DNA from: Desertibacillus haloalkaliphilus
GTDB lineage: Bacteria > Bacillota > Bacilli > Bacillales > KJ1-10-99
Direction: 5' to 3'
Length of the DNA stretch: 64,000 nt
Assembly (NCBI RefSeq): GCF_019039105.1
Contig: NZ_JAHPIV010000019.1
Location: 1 to 64,000, forward strand
The notes under the pieces are model-generated. The model searched no databases, had not been told where the DNA came from, and worked only from the letters and a program-made list of their open reading frames with translations. Positions 53,036 through 64,000 of this stretch are shown here, in pieces. The position numbers and the translations under genes are program-made. Positions within the stretch are counted from its first letter, which is position 1, and every line of letters begins with the position of its first letter.

Positions 53036-54493
53036 TTAGTTAAGTAATTGCTTCACACGGCTAGCGACTACCTCTTTGCCAAGCAACTCAATCGAGTTCG
53101 GCAACTCTGGGCCATGTGTCTGCCCTGTTGTTGCTACTCGAATTGGCATAAACAATTTCTTCCCCTTTTGTCCTGTCGCCTTTTGTGTTGCTTTAACTGC
53201 TGCTTTAATAGTTGTTGCTGTAAATTCCTCTAATTGTTCGATTTCAGTAACAAACTGAGCTAGAACATCATTGACTTGTTCACCAGCTAACACTTCTTTC
53301 GCATCAGCATCATAGTCAATATCTGTTTTAAAGAATAGCTCTGTTAGTTCAACAATCTCAGCACCATAATGCATTTGTTCCTGATAAAGTGAAATCAAGC
53401 TAGTTGCCCATTCACGTTGTTCTTCACTTAACTCCTCAGGTAATTTACCTGCTTTGATTAAATGAGGAAGGGCCAAGTCAACAACTCGCTCAAGGTCAGC
53501 TTCTTTCATATAACGGTTGTTCATCCAAGCTAGTTTATCAGTATCAAAAACAGCCGGTGCTTTTGAGACACGCTCAAGACTAAATTGCTCAATTAACTCA
53601 TCTTTTGAAAAGATTTCTTCTTCTCCTACTGGAGACCAACCAAGTAATGCTAAGAAGTTAACAATCGCCTCTGGTAAATAGCCAAGCTCTTTATATTGTT
53701 CGACGAATTGAATAATCGACTCATCACGTTTACTCATTTTCTGACGATCAGGGTTTAAGATTAATGATGCATGAGCAAACTTCGGTGATTCCCAGCCAAA
53801 TGCTTGATATAATAATACTTGTCGTGGGGCATTTGATAAATGCTCCTCTCCCCGAATGACATGAGAAATCTCCATTAAATGGTCATCAATCACAACCGCA
53901 AAGTTGTACATTGGGATCCCATCTTTTCTTGCAATAACAAAGTCACCAATGCCATCAGTATCAAAGCTAACTTTTCCACGAATCGTATCATCGACGACAA
54001 TCGACTGTCCTTCAGGAACACGGAAACGAATCACAGGTTTAATCCCTTTTGCTTCATAGGCTTGTCGTTGCTCCTCTGTTAAGTTACGGTCACGTCCGCT
54101 ATATTTAGGCATCTCTCCACGTGCAAGCTGGGCTTGGCGTTCTTCTTCTAGCTCTTCTTCAGTCATATAACAGTAATATGCTTTACCTTCATCTAAGAGC
54201 TTATCAATATATTTTGTATAAATATCTATACGCTCCATACAACTATATGGGCCGTAATCCCCACCAACATCGATACTCTCATCCCAGTCAATGCCTAGCC
54301 ACTTAAGGCTGTCCATCAACTTTTCTTTTGCATCACCGACATTACGGGCTTGGTCTGTATCTTCAATACGCATAATGAAACTTCCGCCCTGATTTCTCGC
54401 GTATAGGTAATTAAATAGTGCAGAGCGTGCACCACCAATATGTAAATGCCCCGTGGGACTTGGAGCAAAACGCACTCGTACCTTATTTGACAT
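53036..54493 (-). CDS. gltX: Glutamyl-tRNA synthetase
   Basis: A 485-residue class I synthetase with [19 protein letters not shown] (HIGH) near the start and [10 protein letters not shown] (KMSKS). In Firmicutes this enzyme is usually non-discriminating and also charges tRNA-Gln; the sequence alone does not decide it. The T-box begins right after its stop, so cysE-cysS can be read from the gltX promoter. Confidence 0.96.
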   Translation of the reverse strand: MSNKVRVRFAPSPTGHLHIGGARSALFNYLYARNQGGSFIMRIEDTDQARNVGDAKEKLMDSLKWLGIDWDESIDVGGDYGPYSCMERIDIYTKYIDKLLDEGKAYYCYMTEEELEEERQAQLARGEMPKYSGRDRNLTEEQRQAYEAKGIKPVIRFRVPEGQSIVVDDTIRGKVSFDTDGIGDFVIARKDGIPMYNFAVVIDDHLMEISHVIRGEEHLSNAPRQVLLYQAFGWESPKFAHASLILNPDRQKMSKRDESIIQFVEQYKELGYLPEAIVNFLALLGWSPVGEEEIFSKDELIEQFSLERVSKAPAVFDTDKLAWMNNRYMKEADLERVVDLALPHLIKAGKLPEELSEEQREWATSLISLYQEQMHYGAEIVELTELFFKTDIDYDADAKEVLAGEQVNDVLAQFVTEIEQLEEFTATTIKAAVKATQKATGQKGKKLFMPIRVATTGQTHGPELPNSIELLGKEVVASRVKQLLN

Positions 54494-54527
54494 CTATGAC
54501 ACCTTCCATTTCTTATATGTTGTACTT

Positions 54528-54558
54528 ATTTTACCACCAAACGCCTAGTTATGGTCAA
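54528..54558 (-). promoter_or_regulatory. Probable sigma-A promoter of gltX
   Basis: TTGACC (54558-54553) and TAAAAT (54533-54528) are separated by 19 bp with TGG before the -10. Spacing is long, but the extended -10 is good. Confidence 0.55.
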
Positions 54559-54586
54559 CCTTTTCCCCGCTTTAAGGAATTCTCAT

Positions 54587-55749
<1,163 letters not shown>

Positions 55750-55776
55750 CTATTCTCACCGTTTCTATCACTTCAT

Positions 55777-56877
55777 CTAAAGTGCTTTTTCTAACAATTT
55801 AGGCTTTGCAAAGATCATCCGACCTGCACTTGTTTGCAGAACACTCGTAACAATGACGTCTATTTGCTTTCCGATGTAATCACGTCCACCTTCAACGACA
55901 ATCATCGTCCCATCATCTAGATAGGCTACCCCTTGATTATGTTCCTTACCGTCTTTGATAACTTGAACATTCAATTCTTCTCCTGGTAACACAACCGGTT
56001 TAACTGCATTTGCGAGGTCATTGATATTTAAGACGGGTACACCTTGTAACTCACAGACCTTATTTAAGTTAAAGTCATTCGTTACAACAACACCTGTCAG
56101 CAATTTCGCTAATTTCACGAGTTTACTATCAACTTCTTGAATTTCCTCAAAGTCACCTTCGTAAATTTCCACTTTTATCGGTAACTCTTTTTGAATCTTG
56201 TTTAAAATATCAAGACCGCGTCGGCCCCTATTTCTTTTTAATACATCCGAAGAGTCGGCAATATGTTGTAACTCCTCTAGTACAAACTCAGGGATAATAA
56301 GCGTCCCCTCAAGGAAACCTGTTTTACATATGTCAGCAATTCGTCCGTCGATAATCACGCTCGTATCTAAGATTTTCAATTCTGCACTCATGCTCTCAAT
56401 AGAATCGTCACTATCCTTCTTCTTATCACGGCCAAGTTTATTGGCGACCGAAAATAGGTTAATAAGTTCATCACGTTTCTTAAAACCAATCTGAAACCCA
56501 AAATAACCTAAAAAGAAGGTAATAAAAATCGGTACAACAGTACTTAAAATCGGTACTTGAATCGTATTTAGAGGAATTGATACTAAAAAGGCAACAATAA
56601 GGCCGAATATCACCCCCATGGTTCCAAACAACACATCTGTTACCGGCGCCTTGACAATCGCTTCCTCCATTAATTTCATAAGCCCCACAATATAATCAGC
56701 TAACCAAAAAGTCGATAAATATAATATAATTGCTCCAATAACTGCTCCTACATATGAATTTGTTACCCAGTTAGGTAGGTCACCTACATTTAAAAGATGA
56801 ATAAGTTCTGGAAGAAAAATAAACCCTAAAGTACCACCTACGAGTACAAAAAACAATTGAACAATCCTTTTCAGCAT
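55777..56877 (-). CDS. yacL: PIN-TRAM membrane protein YacL
   Basis: A 366-residue protein with four N-terminal membrane segments (about 1-130), a PIN domain with acidic residues in [15 protein letters not shown] and VVTNDFNLN, and a C-terminal TRAM domain ([20 protein letters not shown]). An RNA-cleaving or RNA-binding role is inferred; none is established here. The ATG at 56877 follows AGGAGGTG; the frame is open to 56946. Confidence 0.85.
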   Translation of the reverse strand: MLKRIVQLFFVLVGGTLGFIFLPELIHLLNVGDLPNWVTNSYVGAVIGAIILYLSTFWLADYIVGLMKLMEEAIVKAPVTDVLFGTMGVIFGLIVAFLVSIPLNTIQVPILSTVVPIFITFFLGYFGFQIGFKKRDELINLFSVANKLGRDKKKDSDDSIESMSAELKILDTSVIIDGRIADICKTGFLEGTLIIPEFVLEELQHIADSSDVLKRNRGRRGLDILNKIQKELPIKVEIYEGDFEEIQEVDSKLVKLAKLLTGVVVTNDFNLNKVCELQGVPVLNINDLANAVKPVVLPGEELNVQVIKDGKEHNQGVAYLDDGTMIVVEGGRDYIGKQIDVIVTSVLQTSAGRMIFAKPKLLEKAL

Positions 56878-57053
56878 TCGACTTTCACCTCCTTTTATTA
56901 TTATAGACAATTCCTTAAAAATGAAACCTATCAAACTAAATTTCACATAAAATCACATGTTTTAAAAGAACTGTACAATTTAACATATCAAATTAATTAA
57001 ATTTTGTCAATTTTTAAACAATTCAACCATAACTCTCGTATGATTCTTTTTAC

Positions 57054-58127
57054 TTATATATGACGATCAATAAATAATTGTTCTTGAATTCTGCTTAAAC
57101 CTTCTTTTATCATTTTTGCCCTAGCTTCACCAATCCCCTCGACTTCATCTAGCTCTTTTATCGAGGCAACCATAATCCGGTTCAAATCCTCATACTTGTC
57201 GATTAAGTTCTCAATGATCAGCGAAGGAAGACGTGGTATTTTGTGTAGAATGCGATATCCCCGTGGCGAAACAGTAAATTCTTGTAAATTAATCGTCTTT
57301 GAATACCCTAATAACTTTACAATAACATGATCATCTAATAATTCCTCGTTGGACAGCTTGGTGAGCTCACGTAATGTTTCAAATGCATCTTGGCTTTTAT
57401 CTTTAATATAATCCTTGATAAGAAGAACTGCTTCTTTCTCAATATTAGAGACCAGTTCGTTCAACTGCATCGTGATCAAACGCCCTTCACTTCCTAGCTC
57501 ATTGACATAATTTAAAATCTCACTTTTGATCCGCAGCACCATTTGAATCCGATGAATCACTTGAGATACCTCATGGAAAGTGACTAACTCCTCAAATTCT
57601 AACGCACCGAGGTTTGTTATCCCTTGATCAAGCACTGCCTTATACTTTTCAAGTGTTTGGATCGCTTGGTTTGCCTTCGTTAAAATCACACCAATATCTT
57701 TCAACGAGTATCTGTACTCCCCTTGATAGAGTGTAATCACATTACGTCGCTGTGAGATTGAGATGACCAAATTACCGGTCTGTTTCGCAACCCGCTCAGC
57801 CGTTCTGTGCCGGATCCCAGTTTCATTAGAATCAATCGAGTTATGCGGAACCAACTGTGTATTCGCATATAAGATCCTTTTCCCGTCTTCACTTAAAATA
57901 ATCGCTCCATCCATCTTCGCTAATTCATATAGATACGATGGGGAAAATTCACAATTAATAAAAAATCCTCCATCGACGATATTCATCATTTCGTTATTAT
58001 AGCCCAGAACGATTAACCCACCGGTTTTTGCACGCAGGACATTATCAATTCCATCACGCAATGGTGTCCCAGGTGCAACAAACTTTAGTACTTCACTGAT
58101 AAAAACTCCTTTTTTTCGATCACCCAT
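57054..58127 (-). CDS. disA: DNA integrity scanning protein DisA (diadenylate cyclase)
   Basis: A 357-residue c-di-AMP synthase. The DAC domain has [11 protein letters not shown] and [11 protein letters not shown] (the DGA and RHR motifs); the middle is helical and the C-terminal HhH domain has [15 protein letters not shown] for DNA binding. It overlaps radA by 8 bp, as in B. subtilis, where RadA modulates DisA. Confidence 0.96.
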   Translation of the reverse strand: MGDRKKGVFISEVLKFVAPGTPLRDGIDNVLRAKTGGLIVLGYNNEMMNIVDGGFFINCEFSPSYLYELAKMDGAIILSEDGKRILYANTQLVPHNSIDSNETGIRHRTAERVAKQTGNLVISISQRRNVITLYQGEYRYSLKDIGVILTKANQAIQTLEKYKAVLDQGITNLGALEFEELVTFHEVSQVIHRIQMVLRIKSEILNYVNELGSEGRLITMQLNELVSNIEKEAVLLIKDYIKDKSQDAFETLRELTKLSNEELLDDHVIVKLLGYSKTINLQEFTVSPRGYRILHKIPRLPSLIIENLIDKYEDLNRIMVASIKELDEVEGIGEARAKMIKEGLSRIQEQLFIDRHI

Positions 58128-59511
58128 GATCCTGTCCTCCTAACACAACCTCTAACGCTTCTTCGACTGTCGAAATTCCAATAACCTCAAGTCCATCTGG
58201 AATTGTCCACCCTCCAATGTTTTTCGCTGGAATAATCGCTCGTTTAAAACCAAGCTTGGCTGCCTCATTTACACGTTGATCAATACGAGAAACCCGGCGA
58301 ACCTCACCCGTTAACCCCACTTCACCAATGACTACATCGGTTGGCTTCGTTACCTGATCTCGAAAGCTCGAAGCAATACTAATGGCAATTGCTAAATCGA
58401 CGGCAGGTTCATCAAGGCGAACACCCCCAGCAACATTTAAGTATGCATCTTGGGTTTGCAATAATAAGCCGACTCGCTTTTCTAATACCGCCATTAATAA
58501 AGATACACGGTTGTGATCAATCCCAGTCGCCATACGTCGTGGATTTCCAAAACTCGTTGGTGAAACCAATGCCTGTAACTCTACCAACACAGGTCTTGTT
58601 CCTTCCATAGAAGCTACGACAGTTGATCCTGCTGCGCCTTTTGAACGTTCTTCTAAAAAGATTTCTGAAGGGTTAAGAACTTCTTCAAGTCCAACTTCTT
58701 TCATTTCAAAAATACCAATTTCATTTGTCGAACCGAATCGGTTTTTTACCGCGCGTAATATCCGATACGTATGGTGGCGCTCTCCTTCAAAGTAAAGAAC
58801 GGAATCAACCATATGCTCTAAAAGGCGTGGACCAGCAATGGACCCCTGTTTAGTTACATGGCCGACAATAAAGATGGCAATACCTTTAGTTTTTGCCACA
58901 CGCATAAATGCAGCTGTACATTCCCGTACTTGAGATACACTACCCGGGGCTGATGCAATGTCAGCTTGGTGAACGGTTTGGATGGAATCAATAATCACTA
59001 GTGTAGGGTCAATGTCATCGATTGCCTTCTCAATGTAGTCTAGGTCTGTTTCCGCCAACACATATAGTTGATCTGCAGTAACTCCTAGCCGATCAGCACG
59101 TAATTTCGTTTGTTTGACCGACTCCTCACCTGATATATATAACACCCTGTGAGACAAATTTGCCAATTGTGAAGATAGCTGAAGTAATAAGGTAGATTTA
59201 CCAATCCCCGGATCGCCACCAACAAGGACTAATGACCCCGGGACGATGCCCCCTCCTAGTACTCGATTTAACTCAACTGTTCTTGTATCAATGCGTTCCT
59301 CAAGTTCTCGCTCAACTTTTGTAATCGCTTGTGGTTTTCTCGAAGATGTTTTTGCAGAAGAGGTTACAAAGCCACGATTTCGAGTAGTCGCAGATTCAAC
59401 AAACTCCTCAACCATCGTGTTCCAACTCTGACAGCTGGGACACTTGCCCATCCACTTTGCCGACTCATAGCCACACTCTTGACATATATATTTTGTTTTC
59501 TTTTTTGCCAT
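58120..59511 (-). CDS. radA: DNA repair protein RadA/Sms
   Basis: A 463-residue RecA-like ATPase. It has an N-terminal zinc finger ([18 protein letters not shown]), Walker [12 protein letters not shown], the RadA-specific KNRFG motif ([14 protein letters not shown]) and a C-terminal Lon-like domain. It acts in branch migration and recombination and lies directly upstream of disA. Confidence 0.96.
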   Translation of the reverse strand: MAKKKTKYICQECGYESAKWMGKCPSCQSWNTMVEEFVESATTRNRGFVTSSAKTSSRKPQAITKVERELEERIDTRTVELNRVLGGGIVPGSLVLVGGDPGIGKSTLLLQLSSQLANLSHRVLYISGEESVKQTKLRADRLGVTADQLYVLAETDLDYIEKAIDDIDPTLVIIDSIQTVHQADIASAPGSVSQVRECTAAFMRVAKTKGIAIFIVGHVTKQGSIAGPRLLEHMVDSVLYFEGERHHTYRILRAVKNRFGSTNEIGIFEMKEVGLEEVLNPSEIFLEERSKGAAGSTVVASMEGTRPVLVELQALVSPTSFGNPRRMATGIDHNRVSLLMAVLEKRVGLLLQTQDAYLNVAGGVRLDEPAVDLAIAISIASSFRDQVTKPTDVVIGEVGLTGEVRRVSRIDQRVNEAAKLGFKRAIIPAKNIGGWTIPDGLEVIGISTVEEALEVVLGGQDHG

Positions 59512-59598
59512 AGTTTCTCCTCACTTACAAAATCCTTTTAACTTTATTTTATCACGTTTATGGCTTAGAAGTACTTCTATTACCTCTATTATATGGAT

Positions 59599-59633
59599 AA
59601 AAGCCGGGAGAATATGATAATCTCCCGGCTTTT
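59599..59633 (-). terminator. Terminator of the ctsR-clpC operon
   Basis: A 13-bp perfect stem (59599-59611 with 59621-59633) has a 9-nt loop. Leftward it runs into TTTTATCC. It separates the heat-shock operon from radA, so radA-disA probably has its own promoter in the remaining 90 bp. Confidence 0.85.
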
Positions 59634-59647
59634 ATTAAATTATTTTG

Positions 59648-62092
59648 TTAAACTTCCGCACCTTCTACGGTTTCGACAACATATTCACCATCTTTAACGT
59701 CGATAACGGCCTTTTGACCTTTTTCAATCGTTCCTTTTAAAAGTGCCTCAGATAAGCGATCTTCCACTTGCTTTTGCAGAGCCCGACGCAATGGTCGCGC
59801 ACCATATTCTGGATCAAAACCTTCGTCAGTGATCTTATCTTTCGCTGCTTCTGTCAGCTCAAAATCAATCCCTTGTTCAGATAGGCGATCCGTCAATTGT
59901 TTCGCCATAAGAGTAATGATCTCACGGATATGCTTCTTCTCTAGAGAGTGGAAGACTATGATCTCATCGATACGATTTAAGAATTCAGGACGGAAGCTAT
60001 TTTTTAACTCAGACATGACCTTATCCTTCATATCCTTGTATTCTTGCCCTTCGCTTTCAGTCGTAAATCCTACGTACTTATTTTTGCGTAGTGCACTTGC
60101 CCCGACGTTTGATGTCATGATCACTGCTGTATTTCTAAAGTCTACGACACGGCCTTTTGAATCCGTTAAACGTCCATCTTCTAGTACTTGTAATAGAATA
60201 TTAAAGACTTCTGGATGAGCTTTTTCAATTTCATCTAATAAAATAACTGAGTACGGATGACGACGTACCTTTTCAGTTAATTGTCCACCTTCATCATGAC
60301 CAACGTAGCCTGGAGGAGAACCTACTAATCGACTCGTTGCATGTTTCTCCATGTATTCAGACATATCAATACGAATGACTGAGTCCTCATCACCAAACAG
60401 TGTTTCAGCAACCGCTCGAGCTAACTCTGTTTTACCTACACCAGTTGGACCTAAGAAGATGAATGAGCCAATTGGTCGTTTTGGGTCTTTTAAACCAGCT
60501 CGTGCACGGCGAACTGCTTTTGAGATTGCTTTAACAGCTTCCTCTTGCCCGATGACTCGCTTATGCAAAATTTCTTCCATACGTAATAATCGATCTGATT
60601 CTTCCTCTGCCACTTTAGATACAGGAATCCCAGTCCAATTAGCTACTACTTGTGCAATATCTTCAACGACGACTTCTGTGTTTTCTTGTCCTTGCTTTTC
60701 TTTCCATTCATTTTTCATCTGTTCTAATTCTTCACGAAGTCGCTGTTCACTATCACGTAACGATGCAGCCTTTTCAAACTCTTGGCTTTGAACAGCAGCG
60801 TCTTTTTCTTTTCTAGTTTCCTCTAGCTTTTGCTCTAATTCTTTTAGATTAGGCGGTGCAGTATAAGAACGTAAACGGACTCTTGATGCAGCTTCATCAA
60901 TGAGGTCAATGGCTTTATCTGGTAGGAAGCGATCTGAGATGTAGCGGTCTGAAAGCTTTACAGCCTCTTCTATCGCATGGTCAGTAATCGTTACACGGTG
61001 GTGAGCCTCATAGCGGTCTCTAAGCCCTGATAGAATTTGAATGGATTCGTCAATCGATGGTTCATCCACTTGAATCGGTTGGAAACGCCTTTCTAGGGCT
61101 GCATCTTTTTCAATGTACTTACGATACTCATCAATTGTAGTCGCTCCAATACATTGCAATTCACCTCGAGCTAATGAAGGCTTCAAAATATTTGATGCAT
61201 CGATTGCCCCTTCAGCACCACCTGCACCAATCAATGTGTGTAGCTCATCTATGAATAAAATGACGTTAGCAGCTTGGCGAATTTCATCCATAACTTTTTT
61301 CAACCGATCTTCAAATTCACCACGGTATTTCGTCCCAGCAACAACCGTTCCCATATCTAAAGTCATAACCCTCTTATTTCGTAAGGTTTCAGGTACTTCA
61401 TTGGCAATGATTTGTTGCGCTAGCCCTTCAGCAATTGCAGTTTTACCTACACCAGGTTCACCAATAAGTACAGGGTTATTTTTTGTTCGACGACTTAACA
61501 CTTGGATCACACGCTCAATCTCTTTACTACGACCGATGACAGGGTCTAATGACTCCTCTTTTGCGATGGCAGTTAAGTCTCGTGCTAAGCTATCTAATGT
61601 TGGGGTATTGGCATTTGTAGGTGCATTTCCAGATTGTTGACTAGAACCAGCTGCTTCATTACTCCCTAAAAGTTGTAGCACTTGTTGACGTGCTTTGTTC
61701 AAACTAACGCCTAGGTTGTTAAGGACACGAGCTGCAACGCCCTCACCTTCACGGATAAGCCCAAGCAAAATATGCTCAGTACCAACATAAGAATGGCCTA
61801 ACTTTCGTGCTTCATCCATTGAAAGTTCGATGACCTTCTTAGCTCTTGGCGTGTAATGAATCGTTTTCGAACCTTCTTGCCCGCTTCCAATTAGTGTTTC
61901 AACCTCTGTTTGAATTTTCTCAGCACCTAACCCTAGCGCTTTTAGTGCTTTAGCTGCAATGCCTTCCCCTTCCCTTACTAGTCCCAGTAAGATATGTTCA
62001 GTTCCAATGTTATTATGACCAAGACGAATAGCCTCTTCTTGTGCTAGTGCCAACACCTTCTGCGCCCGCTCGGTAAACCTTCCAAACATCAT
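59648..62092 (-). CDS. clpC: ATP-dependent Clp protease ATP-binding subunit ClpC
   Basis: An 814-residue Hsp100 unfoldase. Two N-terminal Clp repeats (each with GTEHILLGL), AAA1 Walker A GEPGVGKT, a middle UVR-containing coiled-coil region (about 420-470) and AAA2 GPTGVGKT are visible. It works with ClpP and adaptors such as MecA and McsB. Tandem ATGs at 62092 and 62089; RBS GGGAGG. Fourth gene of the CtsR operon. Confidence 0.97.
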   Translation of the reverse strand: MMFGRFTERAQKVLALAQEEAIRLGHNNIGTEHILLGLVREGEGIAAKALKALGLGAEKIQTEVETLIGSGQEGSKTIHYTPRAKKVIELSMDEARKLGHSYVGTEHILLGLIREGEGVAARVLNNLGVSLNKARQQVLQLLGSNEAAGSSQQSGNAPTNANTPTLDSLARDLTAIAKEESLDPVIGRSKEIERVIQVLSRRTKNNPVLIGEPGVGKTAIAEGLAQQIIANEVPETLRNKRVMTLDMGTVVAGTKYRGEFEDRLKKVMDEIRQAANVILFIDELHTLIGAGGAEGAIDASNILKPSLARGELQCIGATTIDEYRKYIEKDAALERRFQPIQVDEPSIDESIQILSGLRDRYEAHHRVTITDHAIEEAVKLSDRYISDRFLPDKAIDLIDEAASRVRLRSYTAPPNLKELEQKLEETRKEKDAAVQSQEFEKAASLRDSEQRLREELEQMKNEWKEKQGQENTEVVVEDIAQVVANWTGIPVSKVAEEESDRLLRMEEILHKRVIGQEEAVKAISKAVRRARAGLKDPKRPIGSFIFLGPTGVGKTELARAVAETLFGDEDSVIRIDMSEYMEKHATSRLVGSPPGYVGHDEGGQLTEKVRRHPYSVILLDEIEKAHPEVFNILLQVLEDGRLTDSKGRVVDFRNTAVIMTSNVGASALRKNKYVGFTTESEGQEYKDMKDKVMSELKNSFRPEFLNRIDEIIVFHSLEKKHIREIITLMAKQLTDRLSEQGIDFELTEAAKDKITDEGFDPEYGARPLRRALQKQVEDRLSEALLKGTIEKGQKAVIDVKDGEYVVETVEGAEV

Positions 62093-62109
62093 TTCTCATC
62101 GACCTCCCA

Positions 62110-63189
62110 TTATTTAGTACTATCATCGTTTTCAAGCTTTAATCGCTCACGTATGAGGGCTGCGCGCCTCTCATCTCGTTGTTCTGGTGCTAGAACCTCC
62201 CCAGCAAACTGTTGTAAGAAGCCTGGCTGTGTTAAGATCATTAGTTCATTTAAAATATTGCCTGAAATGCCTTCAATTAAGTTTAGATCAATACCCAAAC
62301 GAACATCAGATAACCGTTGCGTGGCCTCCTTCGATTCTATGACGCGACTATAGGCTAGAACACCAAAGGAACGATAAACCCGATCTTCTAATTGCAATTT
62401 CGATGATTGTATTAGCATCTCTCTTGCTGCGCGTTCTTGCTGAACGAGTTGTAAAACAACCCCTCGCAAATCTTCTATGATATCTTCTTCTGATTTCCCC
62501 AATGTAATTTGGTTAGAGATTTGAAAGAGATTTCCTAATGCTTCGCTGCCCTCACCATAAATCCCCCTCACAACTAAACCTAGTTGGTTAATTGCTGGTA
62601 AAATCCGATTTAACTGCTGTGTCATTGCTAGAGCTGGTAAGTGCATCATTACTGAAGCTCTAAGACCTGTTCCTACGTTTGTTGGGCAACTTGTTAAGTA
62701 TCCTCGCCGTTCATCAAACGCATATGTGAGTCTTTCTTCAATCCAATCATCAATACCTGAAGCTAACACTAATCCTTCATTTAGTTGAAAGCCAGGGAAT
62801 AGACATTGGATTCGAAGGTGATCTTCCTCATTCACCATAATACTGACAGACTCATCTTCACTGAGTAGAACAGCCCCATGCTTTGTCTCTTCTGCTAAGT
62901 GAGGACTAATCAAATGCTTTTCAACTAGAACACGTTTTTCATTAGACCTCATATCATCCATATCTAATCGTTCAAGCATCCCAATCGAATTGTAGCTTTC
63001 ACTCGTTAATTTTTCTGAGACATGCTCTAAAACCTCTTGGGCATCATCAATTGTTGATAAAATTGGGTACGTAAACTTTTCGAGGTTCCTTGCTAGTCGT
63101 ATTCGACTACTTAAGACGATATCTGAATCAGGACCATCCTTTTTCATCCAAGGACTTATTGCTTCACTAATAAATCGTTGGAGTGACAT
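62110..63189 (-). CDS. mcsB: Protein arginine kinase McsB
   Basis: A 359-residue member of the phosphagen-kinase fold. Conserved segments are [31 protein letters not shown] and [15 protein letters not shown]. It phosphorylates Arg residues, marking proteins for ClpCP. The ATG at 63189 follows GGGGGAGGG and lies 2 bp after the mcsA stop; the frame to 63213 overlaps mcsA. Confidence 0.95.
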   Translation of the reverse strand: MSLQRFISEAISPWMKKDGPDSDIVLSSRIRLARNLEKFTYPILSTIDDAQEVLEHVSEKLTSESYNSIGMLERLDMDDMRSNEKRVLVEKHLISPHLAEETKHGAVLLSEDESVSIMVNEEDHLRIQCLFPGFQLNEGLVLASGIDDWIEERLTYAFDERRGYLTSCPTNVGTGLRASVMMHLPALAMTQQLNRILPAINQLGLVVRGIYGEGSEALGNLFQISNQITLGKSEEDIIEDLRGVVLQLVQQERAAREMLIQSSKLQLEDRVYRSFGVLAYSRVIESKEATQRLSDVRLGIDLNLIEGISGNILNELMILTQPGFLQQFAGEVLAPEQRDERRAALIRERLKLENDDSTK

Positions 63190-63190
63190 C

Positions 63191-63727
63191 TTATCCCTCC
63201 CCCTGATCATCAATTGAGTTTTCTAATGAGCGAATTTGATCACGTACAATCGCCGCCTGCTCAAATTCTTCTTTTGCAATATGTTGTTTTAATGCTTCTT
63301 TTAAACCATCAATTTTCCTGCGGACTTTTAAATGACCGCCTATTCGTTTCGGAATTTTCCCAGCATGTCTTTGATTACCACTATGGACTCGCTTAAGGAT
63401 TGGGTCTAATTTAACATCAAATGTCTTATAGCAATGAGCACATCCAAGACGGCCTGTTTTGGCAAATTGCTCATAGGTCATTTCACATTTAGGGCACTTA
63501 TTTGACTGTGTCTGGTTTGCATTCGTCGAGTGCCCACCTGTAACAGGTTGTTCAAAATTAAGCAACCCTGACAATAATTGATGAATTGAAAAACTATTTG
63601 AACCCGGAATATACTCTCCCTTTTCCTTGGCACATTGTTCACAAATGTGAAATTCTGTTTTTTCTCCGTTGATAATTTTTGTGAAATGTAACGTTGCCGG
63701 AAGCTCATTACATTCCTGACACTTCAT
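63191..63727 (-). CDS. mcsA: McsA zinc-binding activator of McsB
   Basis: A 178-residue protein with four CxxC pairs (CQEC, CEQC, CPKC, CAHC) and a C-terminal UVR motif ([17 protein letters not shown]). It activates McsB kinase and tunes CtsR. The ATG at 63727 follows AGGGG; the preceding TTG in frame is less likely. Second gene of the operon. Confidence 0.95.
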   Translation of the reverse strand: MKCQECNELPATLHFTKIINGEKTEFHICEQCAKEKGEYIPGSNSFSIHQLLSGLLNFEQPVTGGHSTNANQTQSNKCPKCEMTYEQFAKTGRLGCAHCYKTFDVKLDPILKRVHSGNQRHAGKIPKRIGGHLKVRRKIDGLKEALKQHIAKEEFEQAAIVRDQIRSLENSIDDQGEG

Positions 63728-63777
63728 CAATAATCACCCCTCTCTATCCGTTAACAATGTATACGACAGTCGGTGTA

Positions 63778-64000
63778 TTATTCTTCTTTATATTTTAAAG
63801 TTCGGATCATTGCTTTTAATATATTAGCCCGAACGATGTCTCTTTCAGTAGGGTTTGCATTAAATAGTGAACGATCAATCACGCTCAGCATTAATTTTGC
63901 TTCCCTTTTTGTTATGACACGTTCCTCATGTAATCGTATTATTAAACTTTCGGCAGATGATTGCCTTATACTTACGCCTATTAATTCAATCATTTGATCA
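63778..64000 (-). CDS. ctsR: Class III stress repressor CtsR, C-terminal part (cut by window edge)
   Basis: The frame remains open to the right edge, so the N-terminal HTH domain lies outside the window. The visible part contains the REAKLMLSVIDRSLF segment and the LKAMIRTLKYKEE end, matching the CtsR C-terminal domain that is the target of McsB. It represses its own operon and clp genes at normal temperature. The promoter is not in the window. Confidence 0.9.
   Translation of the reverse strand, partial: DQMIELIGVSIRQSSAESLIIRLHEERVITKREAKLMLSVIDRSLFNANPTERDIVRANILKAMIRTLKYKEE

Noticed and set aside
60351-61640. Long plus-strand frames (146 and 175 codons) inside clpC
   Set aside because: Opposite-strand shadows of a conserved gene; no ribosome site and no recognisable protein.

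Overview
The window is a low-GC Firmicutes chromosome segment, from a spore-forming member of the Bacillaceae. Evidence is the gene order (ctsR-mcsA-mcsB-clpC-radA-disA, gltX-cysE-cysS, sigH-rpmG-secE-nusG, L11/L10/rpoBC/str/S10/spc/alpha ribosomal clusters, L13-S9, cwlD-salA-gerD-kbaA-pdaB), purine-rich Shine-Dalgarno sequences before nearly every gene, and sporulation/germination genes (sigH, cwlD, gerD, kbaA, pdaB). Species cannot be fixed from the sequence. Apart from pdaB and gerD, every gene is on the minus strand, so transcription runs from right (64000) to left (1).

Right to left: (1) 64000-59648, the CtsR heat-shock operon (ctsR cut by the window edge, mcsA, mcsB, clpC), closed by a strong terminator; (2) 59511-54587, radA, disA, the PIN-TRAM protein yacL and the isoprenoid genes ispD-ispF; (3) 54493-48865, gltX, a cysteine T-box, cysE, cysS, mrnC, rlmB and rae1; (4) 48792-46809, sigH with its own promoter, then rpmG-secE-nusG; (5) 46655-44241, rplK-rplA and rplJ-rplL with RNA leaders likely to give autogenous control; (6) 44087-35875, an RsmC-like methyltransferase, rpoB and rpoC; (7) 35789-31062, the L7Ae-like protein, rpsL, rpsG, fusA and tuf; (8) 30709-15578, the S10-spc-alpha superoperon including secY, adk, map, infA and rpoA; (9) 15195-10951, the energy-coupling-factor transporter core ecfA1-ecfA2-ecfT, truA, rplM and rpsI.

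Left of rpsI, a mannitol locus (mtlA-mtlR-mtlD) separates rpsI from ybaK-cwlD. I recall these as close neighbours in Bacillus subtilis, so this is the main lineage-specific insertion. Its permease is a single EIICBA fusion. The left end holds salA, gerD, kbaA, pdaB and a small unknown gene. Tandem sigma-A promoters then read out of the left edge into what looks like the leader of a ribosomal RNA operon.

The coding content is mostly conserved housekeeping. The points most worth a second look are between genes or in single residues: two look-alike hairpins before rplK and rplA that resemble an L1-binding site; a roughly 120-nt near-palindromic structured element between rplQ and ecfA1; a 15-nt perfect palindrome inside the mtlA promoter; an adenylate kinase lid with two of four zinc ligands changed to serine; and a PdaB with Asn at the usual NodB catalytic Asp. 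I found no CRISPR array, insertion sequence, prophage or tRNA gene.
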